NCBI RefSeq assembly: GCF_029590555.1 | Contig: NZ_CP081001.1 | Location: forward strand, 2,762,001 to 2,826,000 | Origin: Sphingobium sp. V4 | GTDB lineage: Bacteria; Pseudomonadota; Alphaproteobacteria; Sphingomonadales; Sphingomonadaceae | Length of the DNA: 64,000 nt | Direction: 5' to 3' | Shown here: positions 44,997 to 52,559 of the stretch, one piece after another | Layout of the letters: each line of letters starts with the position of its first letter | Position numbering within the stretch: the first letter of the stretch is position 1 | The notes under the pieces: model-generated | The model's input: only the letters and a program-made list of their open reading frames with translations | What the model was told of the DNA's origin: nothing | The model's database searches: none | Made by a program: the position numbers and the translations under genes

Positions 44997-45081
44997 GGGC
45001 GGGAGCGATCCCGCCCGCCTTTGGCATGCTGGGAGAATTGCGCCGCGCGGCCTCGCCCTATGGGCTCGGCCGCGCGGTTTT
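44997..45081 (+). terminator. Terminators after the ParB-like gene
   Basis: GGGCGGGA-GCGA-TCCCGCCC (44997-45016) is a perfect 8-bp hairpin 9 bp after the stop codon. A second structure, CCGCGCGGCC (45043-45052) with GGCCGCGCGG (45068-45077), has a 10-bp stem, an inner GCCC/GGGC stem and a TTTT tail (45078-45081), a good intrinsic terminator for rightward transcription. Confidence 0.75.
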
Positions 45082-45124
45082 ATCGTGCCTGGATGGGTGC
45101 TGGAACAGACAAGCAGGGCCCATT

Positions 45125-45604
45125 ATGATAGGCAAACTGCTCACGGAACTTGGGTGGGGAAATGCGGGAGCGTCGATGAAGCGCACGGACACGACCGAAA
45201 TCAGGATGCGGATCGTCATCGATCAGCCCGTGGCGCACGTACTCCACAGCCTGCAATCCAGGGACGGCGGCCCGCTTGATCCGCAAAGGTCCGGCGATGG
45301 CGAGCCGCTCGCCTTCGACTTCCACGTGCGCGTCGGGCCCGGTCCCAAATTCTTCGGCGACCAGGTTCGGTCCGAGGGACACTTGCGCCGCTTCGTCTAT
45401 GTCCGCGTGGGTCAGGCGGCGGGTGATCATGCCTCACCCTGGTCCCGCCGGATGAAGGTCGACATCCATGATATCGACCCGGCCCTGCTGGCTCGCGCAG
45501 AGCGGGGCGGAATCATCGTCACCACCATTTGCGGCACCGCCAGGGATGGCAGCCCCGCCTGCGCCACGGTCCCCGCGCTGCGCCGGGAGCTTGTCGAGCG
45601 CTAG
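45125..45604 (+). CDS. DUF5990 family protein
   Basis: 159 residues from the ATG at 45125; an ATG at 45176 would give 142 and fits the family start better (RMRIVIDQP). FVYVRVGQAAG...SPWSRRMKVDI and CGTARDGSPACATVP are the DUF5990 landmarks. Function unknown; it sits within the DNA-processing region but is separated from its neighbours by terminator and leader structures. Confidence 0.8.
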   Translation: MIGKLLTELGWGNAGASMKRTDTTEIRMRIVIDQPVAHVLHSLQSRDGGPLDPQRSGDGEPLAFDFHVRVGPGPKFFGDQVRSEGHLRRFVYVRVGQAAGDHASPWSRRMKVDIHDIDPALLARAERGGIIVTTICGTARDGSPACATVPALRRELVER

Positions 45605-45957
45605 GGCGTGGAAAGGCTGCCAGCACGCGGAGCGATGGAGAGACTTCCTCCGATGGATTCATCCTGCATGTGGCTCGGACCCTGATCATGCCAGCAAAAG
45701 TCTCCACTTTCCTATGACCCGTGCCGCCCCTGGCCTCTCTTGAAGGCTGGTCTGGCGGCGTGCGCGCCTTGTCCGTGCAACGGCTTCGCGCCTGTTTCTT
45801 CCCCGCCTTGACGGGCTCCTCGCGCAACCAAGAAACAGGCGCTTCGCCGTCCTTCGCTGGCGCTGCGGCCGTCCCGGTGCACGGCGGCGCGACGCCGCCC
45901 GATCGACCGCCATCGAGGCCGCATCGGGCGGCACTCGGGCAAAGAAGGAGACTTATC
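45605..45957 (+). promoter_or_regulatory. Structured 353-bp leader upstream of the DUF736 gene
   Basis: No gene is seen. Two perfect inverted repeats are present: GCGCCTGTTTCTT (45788-45800) with AAGAAACAGGCGC (45830-45842), and GCCGCCCGAT (45894-45903) with ATCGGGCGGC (45923-45932). The second ends 11 bp before an AAGGAG ribosome-binding site, so it could affect translation of the DUF736 gene or be a protein-binding site. Confidence 0.5.
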
Positions 45958-46257
45958 ATGGCACAGATCGGCAGCTTCACCCGCAACGAGGACGGCATCT
46001 ACAACGGGGAAATCCGCACCCTCACGCTTCGCGTCAAGGCCACCATCCGGCCGGTCGGGCGCGAGCACGACAAGGCCCCGGACCATCGCGTCAGTGCCGG
46101 CGGCGTCGAGTTCGGGGCTGGCTGGACCAAGGCCGCCCGCGAGACCGGCGCCGAATACCTCAGCCTCAAGCTCGACGACCCCTCGCTTCCCGCGCCGATT
46201 TACGCGACGATGACCCAGGGCGACAATGGTGAGCACAAGCTGATCTGGTCCCGCTGA
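45958..46257 (+). CDS. DUF736 protein
   Basis: 99 residues beginning MAQIGSFTRNEDGIYNGEI, the signature start of DUF736, with EFGAGWTKAARETGAEYLSL. Such genes recur in the DNA-processing region of trb-type elements next to traF and the relaxase. Function unknown. It is followed by a very strong hairpin. Confidence 0.93.
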   Translation: MAQIGSFTRNEDGIYNGEIRTLTLRVKATIRPVGREHDKAPDHRVSAGGVEFGAGWTKAARETGAEYLSLKLDDPSLPAPIYATMTQGDNGEHKLIWSR

Positions 46258-46262
46258 AGTCC

Positions 46263-46296
46263 ACGCCCCCCGCGCCGAACCCGGCGCGGGGGGCGT
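46263..46296 (+). terminator. 15-bp perfect hairpin after DUF736
   Basis: ACGCCCCCCGCGCCG (46263-46277) pairs fully with CGGCGCGGGGGGCGT (46282-46296) around an AACC loop, 5 bp after the stop codon. It lacks a T-run (TTCAC follows), so it may end transcription with help or protect the 3' end of a highly expressed mRNA. Confidence 0.6.
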
Positions 46297-46415
46297 TCAC
46301 GCTGTGTCGAAAACGCCGTTGCCGGTTCCGACACTCCCGGGCCGGTATCCCGCCCGCCATCCTCGATATCGCGACCCCATAGTTTCGGGTCGCTCTAGCG
46401 GAAGGATGGCTCATC

Positions 46416-46646
46416 ATGGACGACGACGACCAGATCGCCCGGGCGACCCGCGCCAAGCGCGGCTCGCCCTTCCTGAATACCGAGCAGGCGGCGGCCTATC
46501 TCAAGATTTCCGGGCTGCTGCTGCGGCGCATGCGACGCCTCGGCACGGGGCCGGTGTTCCGCCGCCATTCCCGCTACGTCCAATATCATATCGACGATCT
46601 CGATGCCTGGTCGCGTGACCATAGCGCGCGGGGACTCTCCAAGTGA
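46416..46646 (+). CDS. Small excisionase-like HTH protein
   Basis: 76 residues. FLNTEQAAAYLKISGLLLRR followed by GPVFRRHSRYVQYHIDDLDA is the MerR/excisionase-type winged HTH (helix-turn-helix domain family 17). It overlaps traF by 4 bp and is probably a regulator or a DNA-processing accessory. A similar HTH protein ends the trb operon at 4 kb. Confidence 0.87.
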   Translation: MDDDDQIARATRAKRGSPFLNTEQAAAYLKISGLLLRRMRRLGTGPVFRRHSRYVQYHIDDLDAWSRDHSARGLSK

Positions 46647-47224
46647 CCGGCCGTCGCAATGGGCTGCAGGATGCACCGCTGTTCGCCTGGGGCGAGGCGC
46701 TTCGGCTGCGCAAGGCTCAGCAGCGCCGCCGCCGCTGGCGCTTCTTCCTCGTCGGCCTGGGCGCGGGTCTGGTGCTCGGCTCGGCCATGCTTGTACCATC
46801 GCCGCGCCTCGTCTGGAACGCCAGCGCCAGTGCCCCGGTCGGGCTCTACTGGATCAATCCGCATGCGACCGTGGCTCCCGGCGACATGGTGGTGGCACGC
46901 TTGCCCGAACCTGTCCGGGCGCTCGCAGCCGCCCGGCGTTATCTCCCTGCCAATGTTCCGCTCGTTAAGCGCGTTGTAGCCCAAGCGGGCGATGAAATCT
47001 GTGCGCTTGGCGACAAGGTCTTCGTCAATGGCCGGCCGGCGGCGAGGCGACGGCTGGCCGATGGCGTAGGGCGAGCCATGCCCACGTGGCACGGCTGTCG
47101 CATGCTGCGGGGGCGGCAACTGTTGCTGCTAATGGACAGTCCGGACTCGTTCGACGGCCGCTATTTCGGAGTGACCGAAGGCACCGATCTCATCGGGAAG
47201 GCACGGTTGCTGTGGCGCCGCTGA
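46643..47224 (+). CDS. traF: TraF-like S26 signal peptidase
   Basis: 193 residues with a GTG start overlapping the preceding gene. One N-terminal membrane helix (about residues 29-50), then the peptidase S26 signature: the catalytic Ser in SASAPVGLYWINP and the Lys in PLVKRVVAQAGDEI. TraF matures the TrbC pilin, so its gene belongs with the leftward trb operon functionally, although it is about 34 kb away here because cargo lies between them. Confidence 0.93.
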   Translation: MTGRRNGLQDAPLFAWGEALRLRKAQQRRRRWRFFLVGLGAGLVLGSAMLVPSPRLVWNASASAPVGLYWINPHATVAPGDMVVARLPEPVRALAAARRYLPANVPLVKRVVAQAGDEICALGDKVFVNGRPAARRRLADGVGRAMPTWHGCRMLRGRQLLLLMDSPDSFDGRYFGVTEGTDLIGKARLLWRR

Positions 47225-47847
47225 GATGGGCCGTGGCCCTCCTGGCGTTCGCCGCGCCGGTCCCGGCAGCGAGCCAGCCATCGGCACAGCAAGCTGGATC
47301 AACGGTTGCGACATGGCGGCCGTACATCCGTGAAGCGTCGCTGCGTTTCGGCATCCCGGCGGCCTGGATCGAGCGCGTCATGCAAGCCGAAAGCCGGGGC
47401 CGCACTTCCCAGGGCGGAAGGCCGATCCGGTCGTCGGCGGGCGCGATCGGGCTCATGCAGGTCATGCCTGCGACCTGGTCGGACATGCGCGCCAGACTTG
47501 GCCTTGGCGCCGATCCGGATGACCCGCGCGATAACATCCTCGCGGGCACATTCTACCTTCGCCTGATGTACGATCGCTTCGGCTATCCTGGTCTTTTCGC
47601 GGCCTACAATGCCGGACCGGGGCGCTATGCCGACTATCTTGCCGGTCGCACAAGACTGCCGCGCGAGACCATCGGCTATCTCGCCAGTGTCGCGCCGGAA
47701 GCAAAAGGGAGTGATCAGGCCTCGGCAGCAGCGCGGCCAGTGGAGAGGCTTTTTGCTGTACGAAGAGTACTAGCATCGCCGCTCGTCGATAGCCCTGATG
47801 CGTCGGCCCAGGGGTCACTCTTTGTTGCGCTGTCGCAGGGGCGATGA
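47212..47847 (+). CDS. Lytic transglycosylase (VirB1-like)
   Basis: 211 residues from the GTG at 47212, inside the end of traF; this start gives a good signal peptide (APLRWAVALLAFAAPVPAAS). SLT domain landmarks: AAWIERVMQAESRGR with the catalytic Glu, AIGLMQVMPATWSDM and GLFAAYNAGPGRYADYL. It cuts peptidoglycan to let the mating channel through. Confidence 0.93.
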   Translation: MAPLRWAVALLAFAAPVPAASQPSAQQAGSTVATWRPYIREASLRFGIPAAWIERVMQAESRGRTSQGGRPIRSSAGAIGLMQVMPATWSDMRARLGLGADPDDPRDNILAGTFYLRLMYDRFGYPGLFAAYNAGPGRYADYLAGRTRLPRETIGYLASVAPEAKGSDQASAAARPVERLFAVRRVLASPLVDSPDASAQGSLFVALSQGR

Positions 47848-47901
47848 CGTGAGGTCGTGTGCCAACGAGAGGAAGGAAGCTCGTCTCGATAGACCCAGTA
47901 T

Positions 47902-48031
47902 GACGGCTGGCGGAGCGGCTATCAAGGCTCGCGGGTGCCCCCCAATTTTCTTCGAAAATCGGTGCCCCCCACGTCCGCTTCGCGGCGCTGCGCTTCGCTC
48001 CGCGGCCCTGACAGCCGCTCCGCCAGCCGTC
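47902..48031. repeat. 19-bp inverted repeat enclosing a pair of direct repeats
   Basis: GACGGCTGGCGGAGCGGCT (47902-47920) is the exact reverse complement of 48013-48031. Between them lie two copies of GGTGCCCCCCA (47934-47944, 47961-47971) around an AT-rich AATTTTCTTCGAAAAT core. It lies in the 232-bp gap between the transglycosylase and the next gene, and could be a regulatory structure or a small mobile-element remnant. Confidence 0.6.
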
Positions 48032-48079
48032 CTTCGAACGCCGTTCTCGATGATGGGAACGCGAAGCGTGGAGGTTTTA

Positions 48080-48451
48080 ATGGGCATGTATCAAAGCATC
48101 GGAACGGCGTCGGCGAATGCCGTTGATCGCCTGATGGCAGCGCTGGTTTCTGGCCTTGAACTGGAATTCGGTCGGGGTGCTGGCGAAGCCTTGGCGCACC
48201 GGTTTCTGGAGGCTGAGGAAGCGGACTTTTGCTGGGATGCTCGGATCGAGGAGCGCTGGATCGGCGCCTACGAACGCACCGATGGCGAGGAATTCGAACT
48301 CGACCGGATCGCGATTTGCGGGCGGCTCGACGGGAAATGGTTCTGTGCCACCATGATCGTGGATGGCGATGGCCAGGCCCACGGGATGGTGGGATGCCGC
48401 CAGTTCACGTCACGGGTCAGGGCAAGGGACGCGATGCTCCATGCGCACTGA
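48080..48451 (+). CDS. Hypothetical element protein, 123 aa
   Basis: Start at the ATG at 48080 after a GGAGG ribosome-binding stretch; longer frames upstream overlap the inverted-repeat region. Acidic protein with GAGEALAHRFLEAEEADFCWD and an IAICGRLDGKWFCATMIVDG beta-rich part. I do not recognise the family, but its place directly upstream of the relaxase suggests a role in DNA processing or control. Confidence 0.6.
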   Translation: MGMYQSIGTASANAVDRLMAALVSGLELEFGRGAGEALAHRFLEAEEADFCWDARIEERWIGAYERTDGEEFELDRIAICGRLDGKWFCATMIVDGDGQAHGMVGCRQFTSRVRARDAMLHAH

Positions 48452-48561
48452 TCGCAGCGCAATTCGCGGGGAGAGGCGGCGTCAGAAGGCGCTCGTCTCT
48501 CCCCTTTTTTTGAGCCTTGGGGGTGAGTGGGAGAGAAGGGAGGGGAAACAAGATAAAGGCA

Positions 48562-48690
48562 GTGTCTCGCGACACTTTCCAAGCCTTTGTCTGCACATCC
48601 TTTTTTCACGAGACAGGCAATCGCTGTCACGAGACTGTCAGGGCGCAAATGGCGGAAACCAGCCATTATTTTGCCGAAATCGCGAGACTG
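48562..48690 (+). promoter_or_regulatory. Repeated CGAGAC motifs upstream of the relaxase gene; oriT candidate
   Basis: GTGTC-TCGC-GACAC (48562-48575) is a hairpin with GCGAGAC in reverse. CACGAGAC follows at 48607 and 48628, 21 bp apart, and CGCGAGAC at 48681, a further 53 bp away, so the direct copies sit near whole helical turns. The 251-bp gap before the relaxase start is otherwise noncoding. It may bind a regulator or the relaxosome. Nic cannot be placed. Confidence 0.45.
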
Positions 48691-48702
48691 AGGCACTTTG
48701 TT

Positions 48703-50667
48703 ATGTCTGACGACGATTTTACCCCCAGGCTCGGCCGCCAGCGCGGCAAGGACGGCAAGAAGGTCGTCAAATATGGCGGCCGCATCCGCGCCGCTGCACG
48801 CCTTGCCGGCACGAAGACCGGAGTCCGCTCGAGACGGTTCGACGGCAGTCGGATCGGGCGCGGCGCCAGTGTGGGGCGATTGCTGTCGAGCCGCGACCGG
48901 CTTGCGGGCTTTCGTGGGCGCCGCGCTGTTGTGAAGGCCAGCCTGATCCGGCTGCAGGGCAAGGGCGGCCAGGCCGCCCGTGCGCACATGCGCTACGTCC
49001 AGCGCGATGGGGTGACCCGAGAGGGCTCGCCGGGCGAACTTTACGGCCCGGAAACCGACCGTGCGGATGGCGGTGATTTCCTCAAGCGCACGGCCGGCGA
49101 TCGCCATCAGTTTCGCTTCATCGTCTCCGCCGAGGACGGCGCCGAGTATCCCGACTTCAAACCCTATGTCCGGCGGCTGATGACCCAGGTCGAGCAGGAC
49201 CTCGGCACGAAGCTGGACTGGGTCGCGGTCGACCACTTCAACACCGAGCGTCCGCATACCCACATCGTGCTGCGCGGGGTCGATGACCAGGGCGACAATC
49301 TGGTCATTGCGCGGGAGTATATTTCGCATGGGCTTCGCGAGCGCGCCTCAGAGCTTGTGAAGCTCGACCTCGGTCCTCGTACCGATCATGAGATCGAGGC
49401 GCGCCTGCGCCATGATGTCGACCAGGAACGGCTGACCGCGATCGACCGCCGGTTGGTCCGCCGCATGGACGTCGACCGAACGGTGTCACCGGCGAACAAC
49501 GATCCCTTCCAGCAATCTGTCGCGGCGGGCCGTCTGCACAAGCTCAAGGCGATGGGCCTGGCCGACGATGTCGGTGGCGGACGCTACAGGCTCGCCGAGG
49601 GGCTGGAGGAAACACTCCGGCGGATGGGGGAGCGCCGCGACATCATCCGCCTCATGCAGCGTGAGTTGACCGCCCGCAGGCTCCATCGCGCCGGTGTCGA
49701 GCAGGTCGTGTCAAATGACCTTCGACAACCGATCGTCGGACGGGTGATCCAGCGAGGCTTTTCCGACGAGCATCGCGACCGCCATTATATGATGGTCGAT
49801 GGCATCGATGGCCGGGTCCATTATCTCGATATCGGCCGCGCCGACGCGGTCCCGTCCGTGCCGGAAAATGCGACGGTGCGGATCGAACCGAGCAGACTTG
49901 ATGTGACGCAGGCCGACCGCACGGTCGATGCGGTCGCAAGGGCCAATGGCGGCCGCTATTCCATCGACGCCCATCTGGCGCATGACCCGCAGTCCAGCGA
50001 AGCCTATGCGGCAAGCCATGTCCGGCGGCTGGAAGCCATGCGGCGGGCGGGCACGGGGCCTGAACGATTAGAGGATGGGAGCTGGACCATTCCCGAGGAT
50101 CATCTTGCTCGTGCCAGGACATATGCCGCGCGGCAACGGCGCGACCGGCCCGTGGCGGTATCGATCATGTCGCGCACGCCCGTCGCCGCGCTGGTAGCGA
50201 AGGAGGCGCCGACATGGCTCGACCGGGAACTGGACGGAGGCGGGGGAAGCGCTGTGCGCGATGCCGGTTTCGGGCGTGAGGTCCGGACTGCTTTGGCGGC
50301 GCGCCGGCAATGGCTGGTGGAGCAGCAGCTGGCGGACCCGGACGGCGCCACGCTTCGCCTTCGGGAAGGAGCGATGGACAGGCTGCGCCAGCGTGAACTT
50401 GTGCAGGCTGGCGACCGGCTTGCGCAGGAGGTCGACAAGGCGTTCGCGCCCGCCAGCATGGGCGAGCGGATCGAGGGCGTGATAGCCCGCCGCGTCGATC
50501 TTGAAGGCGGCAGCTATGCACTGGTCGAGCGGTCACGGGATTTTACCCTTGTGCCCTGGCGCGATGTGCTCGAGCGCAACATGGGCAAAGCAGCATCCGG
50601 CATCATGCGGGCGGACGGGATCAGCTGGCAGTTCGGGCGCGGACGATCGGGGCCGGTAATCTCATGA
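48703..50667 (+). CDS. Relaxase with DUF3363 region (RlxS type)
   Basis: 654 residues from the ATG at 48703; the longer frame upstream is not used because it runs through the repeat region. The N-terminal basic region precedes the relaxase core with a Tyr in ARAHMRYVQRDG as candidate nucleophile, and the metal-binding histidines in DHFNTERPHTHIVLRG. The C-terminal DUF3363 region contains PIVGRVIQRGFSDEHRDRHY and ends near SWQFGRGRSGPVIS. It nicks oriT and pilots the strand into the recipient through TraG and the Trb channel. Confidence 0.95.
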   Translation: MSDDDFTPRLGRQRGKDGKKVVKYGGRIRAAARLAGTKTGVRSRRFDGSRIGRGASVGRLLSSRDRLAGFRGRRAVVKASLIRLQGKGGQAARAHMRYVQRDGVTREGSPGELYGPETDRADGGDFLKRTAGDRHQFRFIVSAEDGAEYPDFKPYVRRLMTQVEQDLGTKLDWVAVDHFNTERPHTHIVLRGVDDQGDNLVIAREYISHGLRERASELVKLDLGPRTDHEIEARLRHDVDQERLTAIDRRLVRRMDVDRTVSPANNDPFQQSVAAGRLHKLKAMGLADDVGGGRYRLAEGLEETLRRMGERRDIIRLMQRELTARRLHRAGVEQVVSNDLRQPIVGRVIQRGFSDEHRDRHYMMVDGIDGRVHYLDIGRADAVPSVPENATVRIEPSRLDVTQADRTVDAVARANGGRYSIDAHLAHDPQSSEAYAASHVRRLEAMRRAGTGPERLEDGSWTIPEDHLARARTYAARQRRDRPVAVSIMSRTPVAALVAKEAPTWLDRELDGGGGSAVRDAGFGREVRTALAARRQWLVEQQLADPDGATLRLREGAMDRLRQRELVQAGDRLAQEVDKAFAPASMGERIEGVIARRVDLEGGSYALVERSRDFTLVPWRDVLERNMGKAASGIMRADGISWQFGRGRSGPVIS

Positions 50668-50826
50668 TACCGGGCATTCCCCGGGAAATCCTTCCAGACC
50701 GGAATGATACGTCTGGCGGAAAGTGCGAATAGTTCTATGGGGTCGTCGCAGCCGGGCTTCCCGAAGAGCGCACAAGCTGATAGTTGGGAAATGAACATAT
50801 AAGGAACATTTGTTCCGGCCGGCACC

Positions 50827-50860
50827 TTGCAATCTGGGTCGAATGGCGACACTATGTCGC
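50827..50860 (+). promoter_or_regulatory. Promoter and 15-bp operator of the C5 methyltransferase gene
   Basis: TTGCAA (50827-50832) and CACTAT (50850-50855), 17 bp apart, are a plausible -35/-10 pair. GCGACA-CTA-TGTCGC (50846-50860) is a perfect 6-3-6 inverted repeat covering the -10 and ending 19 bp before the ATG. M.SsoII-like C5 methyltransferases, which have the same N-terminal HTH, are known to repress themselves at a 6-3-6 repeat of this shape. Binding here is inference. Confidence 0.65.
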
Positions 50861-50879
50861 AAATCGTCCCAGAGGTATC

Positions 50880-52103
50880 ATGCAGAACGAATTCGCAACG
50901 CTCCGTGCGCAGGCAGGCATTTCCATCGAGGAGCTGGCGAACCGTCTGGGCTATAGTCCCCGTCAGCTTTATCGGTGGGAGCGAGGCGACGGCACCCCCC
51001 GGCGCGCCGCGTTGAAGATGCTGCAAAATATAGCCGGCGGATCGGCAACCGGGTTCGGCGAAAGTCGCTTCAACTTCATCGATCTTTTTGCGGGCATTGG
51101 AGGCATCCGGAAGGGATTTGATGCCATTGGCGGGCACTGCGTGTTCACATCGGAATGGAATAAATATTCCCAGCAGACCTATGCGGCCAATTTCCGCGAC
51201 AATCACACGCTGCATGGCGATATCACCACGATCAAAACCCATGAGATTCCCGACCATGATGTGCTGCTGGCCGGCTTCCCCTGTCAGCCCTTCTCGATCG
51301 CCGGTGTCTCGAAGAAGAATTCGCTCGGTCGCAAGCACGGCTTTCTGGATGAGACGCAGGGCACATTGTTCTTCGATGTCGCCCGCGTTCTGAGGGATAA
51401 GCGGCCCGCCGCTTTCATGCTGGAGAATGTGAAAAACCTGACCAGCCATGACAAAGGCCGGACCTTCCAGGTGATCCTCAAAACGCTGACCGAGGAACTG
51501 GGCTACAAGGTCTGGCATAAGGTGATCGACGCGAAGCATTTCGTGCCCCAGCACCGGGAGCGCATTGTCATCGTCGGCTTCCGTGACGACGTGCCGTTTA
51601 GCTGGGACGATCTGGACCTGCCAGAGAAGGGTTCAGTGAAGCTCAAGGACATTCTGCATCCCGGTGACGGGACCGAGAAAGCGGAAGGCGCCTACACTCT
51701 CGGGCCGGACGCCATCGTAAACGGGAAATACACGCTCACCGACAAGCTCTGGCAATATCTTCAGGGCTATGCCGACAAACATAAGGCGGCAGGCAATGGC
51801 TTCGGCTTTGGCCTCGTGACACCGGACGATGTCGCTCGCACCCTCTCGGCCCGCTATTATAAGGACGGATCGGAGATCCTGATCAGTCAGGGCAAGAAGA
51901 AGAATCCGCGCCGCCTGACGCCGCGCGAATGCGCTCGCCTGATGGGTTACGGAGACGACTTCCGTATCCCGGTATCCGATACGCAGGCCTATAAGCAGTT
52001 CGGTAATTCGGTCGCTGTTCCGGTCTTCCATGAAGTTGCCCGGATCATGCAGCCCCATATCCAGACGCTGGTCGAGGCAGGGCAGCGGCGCGAAGCTGCC
52101 TGA
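50880..52103 (+). CDS. C5-cytosine DNA methyltransferase with N-terminal HTH
   Basis: 407 residues from the ATG at 50880. Residues about 1-50 form an XRE-like HTH ([19 protein letters not shown]). Then the C5 motifs appear in order: [15 protein letters not shown] (I), [13 protein letters not shown] with the catalytic Cys near 135 (IV), FMLENVKNL (VI), [11 protein letters not shown] (VIII) and [12 protein letters not shown] (X). It protects host DNA from the nuclease encoded two genes downstream and probably represses its own promoter. Confidence 0.95.
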   Translation: MQNEFATLRAQAGISIEELANRLGYSPRQLYRWERGDGTPRRAALKMLQNIAGGSATGFGESRFNFIDLFAGIGGIRKGFDAIGGHCVFTSEWNKYSQQTYAANFRDNHTLHGDITTIKTHEIPDHDVLLAGFPCQPFSIAGVSKKNSLGRKHGFLDETQGTLFFDVARVLRDKRPAAFMLENVKNLTSHDKGRTFQVILKTLTEELGYKVWHKVIDAKHFVPQHRERIVIVGFRDDVPFSWDDLDLPEKGSVKLKDILHPGDGTEKAEGAYTLGPDAIVNGKYTLTDKLWQYLQGYADKHKAAGNGFGFGLVTPDDVARTLSARYYKDGSEILISQGKKKNPRRLTPRECARLMGYGDDFRIPVSDTQAYKQFGNSVAVPVFHEVARIMQPHIQTLVEAGQRREAA

Positions 52104-52106
52104 CAC

Positions 52107-52559
52107 TTGGCGGACGTTCACGACCCGGCGACCCGCAGTCGCAATATGGCTGCTATCAAAGGCAGCCATACAAAGCCTGAAATGCAGGTCCGCGCTGCCC
52201 TGCATGCGGCGGGCCTGCGCTACCGCCTTCACGTCAGGGACTTGCCGGGCAAACCGGATCTCGTTTTTCCACGTTGGCGGGCCGTTGTTTTCGTGAACGG
52301 CTGCTTCTGGCACCACCATGATTGCCACCTGTTCAGATGGCCGTCCACGCGGGAGGATTTCTGGCGCACGAAGATCGGGCGCAATGTGGAGAATGATGAG
52401 CGCGCAACCCGGGCGCTGCTCGATGCATGCTGGCGTGTCGGCACGGTCTGGGAATGTGCGCTGAAGGGGCGGACCAGACCCGACTTTCCCGAGGCTATGC
52501 AGCGCCTTATCGCGTGGATAAGGTCGGATGAGAAAGTCATCACTGTCAGGGGCGGGTAA
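52107..52559 (+). CDS. vsr: Vsr (very short patch repair) endonuclease
   Basis: 150 residues with a TTG start 3 bp after the methyltransferase stop. SRNMAAIKGSHTKPEMQVR and GKPDLVFPRWRAVVFVNGCF followed by HHHDC are the Vsr core, with the catalytic Asp in KPDLVF and the zinc-site Cys and His residues. Vsr nicks T:G mismatches that arise when methylated cytosines deaminate in the target, so it offsets the mutagenic cost of the neighbouring methyltransferase. Confidence 0.95.
   Translation: MADVHDPATRSRNMAAIKGSHTKPEMQVRAALHAAGLRYRLHVRDLPGKPDLVFPRWRAVVFVNGCFWHHHDCHLFRWPSTREDFWRTKIGRNVENDERATRALLDACWRVGTVWECALKGRTRPDFPEAMQRLIAWIRSDEKVITVRGG

Noticed and set aside
51633..52328. 231-codon leftward frame
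   Set aside because: Antisense to the methyltransferase and vsr genes, both firmly identified.
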